Shown: positions 60,050 through 64,000 of the stretch, piece by piece
Numbering within the stretch: the stretch's first letter is position 1
Layout of the letters: each line of letters begins with the position of its first letter
Source: UBA6623 sp965226435
GTDB lineage: Bacteria > Acidobacteriota > Terriglobia > Bryobacterales > UBA6623
Direction: 5' to 3'
Assembly (NCBI GenBank): GCA_965226435.1
Contig: CBDDCY010000006.1
Span: forward strand, 186,001 to 250,000
Length of the DNA stretch: 64,000 nt
Notes under the pieces: model-generated
Database searches by the model: none
Seen by the model: the letters and a program-made list of their open reading frames with translations, nothing else
Told to the model about the DNA's origin: nothing
Made by a program: the position numbers and the translations under genes

Positions 60050-60913
60050 GTGGACCCGCGGCCCCCCGATTCCCCAAGACTTGCCCGCGTCGATTCCCTC
60101 GTGATCGGCGCACAAGCACCCCTCGCGCTCATCTGCGGCCCTTGCGTGATCGAGTCCGAGGAACACACCGTCTCGATTGCTCGGGCGGTTGCCGAAGCCG
60201 CCGCCGAGGCCGGGATGGCCGCCGTCTTCAAGGCGTCATTCGACAAGGCGAATCGCACCAGCGTCGATTCCTATCGCGGGCCCGGTATCGACGAAGGGTT
60301 GCGAATTTTGGGGACGGTCAAGCGCGAGACCGGCCTGCCCGTTCTCACCGACATTCACGAACCGAGTCAAGTCGGGCCGGCGGCCGAAGTTTGCGACGTT
60401 CTGCAAATTCCGGCGTTTTTGTGCCGACAGACCGATCTATTGGTCGAAGCCGGCAAGAGCGGACGGGCCGTCAATATCAAGAAGGGGCAGTTCCTGGCGC
60501 CGATGGATATGCGGTACGCGGCCGAAAAGGTCGCGAGCACCGGAAACGACGACATTCTACTGACCGAGCGCGGGACGTCGTTCGGGTATCAAAATCTGGT
60601 GGTGGACTTTCGGGGCCTGGCGATGATGCGCGAGATGGGCTATCCGGTGGTGCTCGACGTGACCCACAGTCTGCAACTACCTGGGGTGGGGAAGGGATCG
60701 AGCGGCGGGCAGCCGGCGTATATTGAACCGCTGGCGAGGGCGGGTGTTGCGGCGGGCGTGGACGCGGTCTTTTTTGAGGTCCACGAAGAGCCGAGTCGCG
60801 CGCTTTCGGATGGCGCCAATGCTTTGCGGTTGGAGCTGCTGCCGGCGCTGCTCGAGACGTTGGCGGCGCTTGACCGTCTTGTCAAGAGCCGGCCGCCGCG
60901 GGACCTTCGATAA
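60050..60913 (+). CDS. kdsA: 3-deoxy-8-phosphooctulonate synthase
   Basis: A protein of 287 residues. It condenses phosphoenolpyruvate and arabinose-5-phosphate to Kdo-8-phosphate for lipopolysaccharide. LALICGPCVIESEEHTVSIAR, FKASFDKANRTSVDSYRGPGIDEGLRIL, PVLTDIHEP, VLQIPAFLCRQTDLLVEAGKSGRAVNIKKGQFLAP and TERGTSFGYQNLVVDFRGLAMM are the usual landmarks. The Cys of GPCVIE and the DVTHSLQLPG region are consistent with the metal-dependent class. A GTG start at 60050 is used. It points to a Gram-negative outer membrane with Kdo. Confidence 0.95.
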   Translation: MDPRPPDSPRLARVDSLVIGAQAPLALICGPCVIESEEHTVSIARAVAEAAAEAGMAAVFKASFDKANRTSVDSYRGPGIDEGLRILGTVKRETGLPVLTDIHEPSQVGPAAEVCDVLQIPAFLCRQTDLLVEAGKSGRAVNIKKGQFLAPMDMRYAAEKVASTGNDDILLTERGTSFGYQNLVVDFRGLAMMREMGYPVVLDVTHSLQLPGVGKGSSGGQPAYIEPLARAGVAAGVDAVFFEVHEEPSRALSDGANALRLELLPALLETLAALDRLVKSRPPRDLR

Positions 60914-60954
60914 GCCGTTTCAGAGCTCTGAAGCTGGTTTGCGGCGATGCCTGG

Positions 60955-61122
60955 AGCCACGACCGCGTGAAAAAGTTTGTTTGGCTGCAGAGCACTATTC
61001 TTGAGTGACCGCATCGCGTGGCGATGCGGCTCTGGTTGGCAGTGGGTTCCTCCGCAATGGCGGATCGAATCCTTTCAATAAGGTCGGGAGAAAGGTGTCT
61101 TTTCACGTGGTCTGAGTACTAA
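60955..61122 (-). repeat. Intergenic repeat family B, copy 4
   Basis: The minus strand reads AGTACTCAGACCACGTGAAAAG, then CCGCATCGC-CAC-GCGATGCGG, then AAACAAACTTTTTCACGCGG. It lies between kdsA and the SUMF1-fold gene. Confidence 0.85.
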
Positions 61123-61189
61123 ATCGGCGATGCCTGGAGCGGCTCTGCTATTCTTCTTGTCGGACGGACGCTGAAATTTGGTGCTGACG

Positions 61190-62068
61190 ATGCGCATTCC
61201 ATGGCTCATCGCAATGTTTGTAACCGGCCTCGTAATGGCTGTTCTCGGCATGGCGCGCCCTCCCGCCGAGGGCTGGCTGAAGATTTCCGTTAATCCCAGA
61301 AACGGGCTTGAATACGCCCGGATTCCGGCGGGGGAGTATTGGATGGGCTGCTCCGGCGATGACGACCTTTGCGAAGAAATCGAGCGGCCGCGCCATAAGG
61401 TTCGTTTGACGCAAGAATTTTGGATAGGCCGGCGGGAAGTATCCGTTCGCGCCTACAAGCGCTATACAAAGTCGACGAAACGTAAGATGCCGCCCAAGCC
61501 GAACGCGACGCCTTTCGCCGAGTTGAGGAAGAAGAAAGGTTGGTCGCGGGCGATCGCCGAGGCCTTCGACTCAGGACCGGGGCAAAAACAAGACAGGCCG
61601 ATCGTGAGTGTCACCCATGCCGAAGCGGCGGCCTATTGCGAGTTCGTCGGAGGGCACTTACCGACCGAAGCCGAGTGGGAGTACGCCGCCCGCGGCGGAC
61701 AGTCCGATTGGCGCTATCCCTGGGGCGACGAGCTGACCCATGAGTACGCCAACTACGGCAACGTCGCGGGGCGGGACCGTTGGCGCTACACCGCGCCGGT
61801 CGGCAGTTTCGAGCCCAATGGATACGGCCTCTACGATATGGCCGGGAATGTCTGGGAGTGGTGTTCCGATTGGGAGGACGGCAACTATTTTCTCAACACG
61901 CCGGTGGAAGATCCTCAAGGGCCCGATCAAGGCGACGCGAAGGTCATTCGCGGCGGTTCGTGGGGGTTTGGCCCGCGTTATTTGCGTGTTTCCGCCCGCG
62001 CCATGGCCGACCCCGCGAGTCGAGGCGATGGTGTCGGATTTCGGTGCGTGGTGGACGAACTGAAGTAG
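61190..62068 (+). CDS. SUMF1/FGE-fold exported protein
   Basis: A protein of 292 residues with an N-terminal membrane segment (IPWLIAMFVTGLVMAVLGMA), likely a signal peptide. The formylglycine-generating-enzyme fold follows: YARIPAGEYWMGCSGDDD, QEFWIGRREVSVRAYKRY, PIVSVTHAEAAAYCEFVGGHLPTEAEWEYAARGG, YDMAGNVWEWCSDWEDGNYF and VIRGGSWGFGPRYLRVSARAM. In true FGE the last segment has a catalytic Cys before the RxAxR; here it is absent (RYLRVSAR). It is therefore a member of the large non-catalytic or differently acting branch. It may bind peptides or carbohydrates outside the cell. Confidence 0.85.
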   Translation: MRIPWLIAMFVTGLVMAVLGMARPPAEGWLKISVNPRNGLEYARIPAGEYWMGCSGDDDLCEEIERPRHKVRLTQEFWIGRREVSVRAYKRYTKSTKRKMPPKPNATPFAELRKKKGWSRAIAEAFDSGPGQKQDRPIVSVTHAEAAAYCEFVGGHLPTEAEWEYAARGGQSDWRYPWGDELTHEYANYGNVAGRDRWRYTAPVGSFEPNGYGLYDMAGNVWEWCSDWEDGNYFLNTPVEDPQGPDQGDAKVIRGGSWGFGPRYLRVSARAMADPASRGDGVGFRCVVDELK

Positions 62069-62088
62069 CGCCGCTTCCTTCCGCTCCC

Positions 62089-63654
62089 ATGAATCTCGAA
62101 CTCGAAATCTTCCGTAATCTGTTCGTCTCGATCGCCGAGGAGATGGGGATCGTCCTGCGCCGAACTTCGTTTTCTCCCAACATCAAAGAGCGTCGGGACT
62201 ACTCCTGCGCGGTTTACGACCGGCACGCCGAAACGATTGCCATGGGCGATCACATGCCCGCGCACCTGGGGGCGATGCCGCAATCGGTGACCGAGACCTT
62301 GCGCTCCCAAACCCTCGAGCCGGGTGATCTGGTACTGCTCAACGACCCGTTTCGCGGCGGAACCCACCTACCCGACATCACTTCCGTCTCCGCCGTCTTC
62401 CTCGACAGCAATCCCGAGCCCGCTTATTATCTGGCGACCCGAGCCCATCATTCCGACGTCGGGGGGATGATGCCGGGCTCAATGCCCCCGGCGACCGAGA
62501 TTTTTCAAGAAGGCCTTCGCATCCCCCCGGTCAAGTTATTGAAAAAGGGAGAGTTGAATGACGATATTCTGCAGCTGATTCTTTTGAACGTTCGAACTCC
62601 CGAGGAGCGTATGGGAGACCTCGGCGCGCAGATTGCCGCGCATCGGGTCGGCGAGCGTCGTCTGCTCGATACCACGCGCAAGTACGGCGCCGAGAAGATA
62701 CAGGCCGAGATGAGCGAGCTGAAAGACTATAGCGAGCGCATGATGAGGGCTCGCCTGCGGGAAATCCCCGACGGAGTCCATGAGTTCGAGGATTTCATGG
62801 ATGACGACGGTTTTGGGACCGAATCGGTCCGTATCCATTGCCGGCTCACGGTGGAGGGGGACTCAGCGACGGTTGACTATAGGCGGTCCGCGCCGCAAAC
62901 TCGCGGCGGCATCAACGCCAACTTGGCGGTGACGACTTCGTCGACGATGTACTCTTTTCGCTGTCTGATTCGAGAGGACATTCCGTATAACGCCGGGATG
63001 CTGCGTCCTGTCGAAATCGTTACCGAGCCGGGAACGTTGCTGGATCCCCTACCCCCGGCGAGCGTCGCGGCCGGCAATGTTGAAACGTCGCAAAGGATCG
63101 TCGATGTTCTGCTTGGCGCGTTGGGTAAAGCCCTGACCGGCAAGATGCCCGCTGCTTCGGCGGGCACGATGAATAACCTGACGTTTGGCGGAACCGATCC
63201 TCGTAGCGGCCAAGGGTTTGCTTACTACGAGACGATTGGCGGCGGGATGGGCGCCAGGCCCCATGCCTCGGGTCTTGACGCCGGCCATACGAATATGTCG
63301 AACAGCCTCAATACGCCCGTGGAGGCGTTGGAGCATCAGCTTCCCCTTCGGATGCGGCGTTACGGGGTTCGTCGCGGTTCGGGGGGGCGGGGTCGACATG
63401 CCGGCGGGCAAGGCGTCGTGAAAGAATTTGAATTTCTGACCGATACCGACATCGCGATTCTTTCCGAGCGTCGTCTGCGTGCCCCCTACGGACGCGAGGG
63501 CGGCGAGCCGGGTGAGCGCGGGCGAAATTTCCTCAACGACGCGCCGATTCCGGGCAAGGGTCGTTTTCGCGCGGCCAAGGGCGACCGGCTGAGGATCGAG
63601 ACGCCCGGCGGCGGTGGTTACGGGTTGCCCGACAGCGCGAAAACAGAGCGCTGA
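62089..63654 (+). CDS. hyuB: Hydantoinase B/oxoprolinase family protein
   Basis: A protein of 521 residues. LEIFRNLFVSIAEEMGIVLRRTSFSPNIKERRDYSCAVYDRHAETIAMGDHMPAHLGAMPQSV is the classic start of the hydantoinase B (HyuB) family, followed by LLNDPFRGGTHLPDITSVSAVF and RAHHSDVGGMMPGSMPPATEIFQEGLRIPP with the metal-binding His/Asp. The C-terminal part has GGGMGARPHASGLDAGHTNMSNSLNTPVEALEH. In characterised systems HyuB acts with HyuA in ATP-dependent ring opening of hydantoins, 5-oxoproline or ketones. No HyuA gene is visible here, so the partner is elsewhere or outside the window. Confidence 0.9.
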   Translation: MNLELEIFRNLFVSIAEEMGIVLRRTSFSPNIKERRDYSCAVYDRHAETIAMGDHMPAHLGAMPQSVTETLRSQTLEPGDLVLLNDPFRGGTHLPDITSVSAVFLDSNPEPAYYLATRAHHSDVGGMMPGSMPPATEIFQEGLRIPPVKLLKKGELNDDILQLILLNVRTPEERMGDLGAQIAAHRVGERRLLDTTRKYGAEKIQAEMSELKDYSERMMRARLREIPDGVHEFEDFMDDDGFGTESVRIHCRLTVEGDSATVDYRRSAPQTRGGINANLAVTTSSTMYSFRCLIREDIPYNAGMLRPVEIVTEPGTLLDPLPPASVAAGNVETSQRIVDVLLGALGKALTGKMPAASAGTMNNLTFGGTDPRSGQGFAYYETIGGGMGARPHASGLDAGHTNMSNSLNTPVEALEHQLPLRMRRYGVRRGSGGRGRHAGGQGVVKEFEFLTDTDIAILSERRLRAPYGREGGEPGERGRNFLNDAPIPGKGRFRAAKGDRLRIETPGGGGYGLPDSAKTER

Positions 63655-63904
63655 TGGATTCAACACCGGAAAGTCTGGGGATTGCGTGCGCGGTATTTGT
63701 AAGAGAAGCGAGGAACAGCGGCGATCAGGGCGATGCTTCAGGGTCAGGTTTTGTTGAGGTGTCTGCTTCCAGGGGCTCACGCCCCTGGCCGGTATTAAGG
63801 GACTCCAATCCAAGCGTTTGACGGCATGGCATTGCAAGCATCTTTGGGCCACCGTCAAAAGTCTTCCCCGTGTTGGAAATCGCTTCCCATCCGATTGCTA
63901 ATAG

Positions 63905-64000
63905 ATGACTACCCGTCCCATGAACTTCGCTCCACACATCTCGCCGACCAAGGACGCTGCCGCGGCGGCCGCGGCAGGTCACATCCTGGAGCGGCTCGAG
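63905..64000 (+). CDS. Start of a gene (possibly a sugar-phosphate isomerase/lactonase fold)
   Basis: ATG 63905 opens MTTRPMNFAPHISPTKDAAA, then AAAAGHILERLE, to the right edge, with 32 codons visible. The alanine-rich segment after a KDA resembles the first helix of glucosamine-6-phosphate deaminase/6-phosphogluconolactonase-type proteins, but the piece is too short to name. The preceding 63655-63904 is non-coding. No ribosome-binding site is obvious. Confidence 0.35.
   Translation, partial: MTTRPMNFAPHISPTKDAAAAAAAGHILERLE

Overview
The window looks like a GC-rich chromosome segment of an Acidobacteriota member, most likely near the Solibacter/Bryobacterales group. The taxonomy is an inference from gene content. 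Evidence for it: three 'VWFA-related' secreted proteins, an Oar-like TonB-dependent receptor with an N-terminal carboxypeptidase-regulatory domain, a sigma-factor/Ser-Thr-kinase/TolB-like locus, a Tat-exported Gfo/Idh/MocA oxidoreductase, and a KQIxANRxNAxxSTGP protein of unknown function. No rRNA, tRNA or CRISPR array was recognised.

Layout. 1-8.9 kb: the end of a secreted HEAGH-motif protein, dut, thrB, a U32-like protein, a DUF4139 protein, a broken nucleotidyltransferase with its small partner, a transaldolase-like aldolase and small membrane proteins. 9-14 kb: an epoxide-hydrolase-like protein and a compact glycosyltransferase operon (GT2, GT2, DUF2304, GT4). 14-20 kb: cheX, a SAM hydroxide adenosyltransferase, a cysteine desulfurase followed by mnmA (sulfur relay to tRNA), and an acyl-CoA dehydrogenase. 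19.9-22.2 kb: a decayed locus where two gene fragments meet head to head, followed by a kinase cut short inside a fused hydrolase. 22.3-30 kb: a quinoprotein-like propeller, an FHA/ParA pair, a Gfo/Idh/MocA protein and the TonB receptor. 30-37.5 kb: a repeat cluster, the STGP-family protein, a nickel/cobalt exporter, a VWFA protein, a fucose-isomerase-like protein and an HDOD protein. 37.4-40.3 kb: two adjacent insertion sequences, an IS1202/ISNCY-like element with a 19-bp target duplication and an IS630 element with a -1 frameshift signal. 40.6-47.7 kb: glnE, a PP2C phosphatase, ygfZ, a CopD-like protein, an MBL hydrolase, a ParE/ribbon-helix-helix toxin-antitoxin pair and an isochorismatase-fold hydrolase. 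48-55.4 kb: opcA and zwf (oxidative pentose phosphate pathway), two pseudopilins, a secretin with a cohesin-like tail split by a one-base frameshift, and smpB. 55.7-64 kb: two VWFA proteins, pyrG and kdsA (CTP and Kdo synthesis for lipopolysaccharide), a SUMF1-fold lipoprotein-like protein, a hydantoinase B subunit and the start of one more gene.

The strongest signal outside ordinary genes is a set of interspersed intergenic repeats. Family A (about 105 bp core, seven copies) carries several hairpins and always lies 35-140 bp upstream of a start codon between co-directional genes. Family B (about 165 bp, four copies) has a perfect 9-bp hairpin at its centre; one copy has a second hairpin inserted in that loop. 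Families C (GGGGACAGT type) and D occur as mosaics. These repeats lie beside several truncated genes, so the accessory part of this genome appears to be shaped by them.
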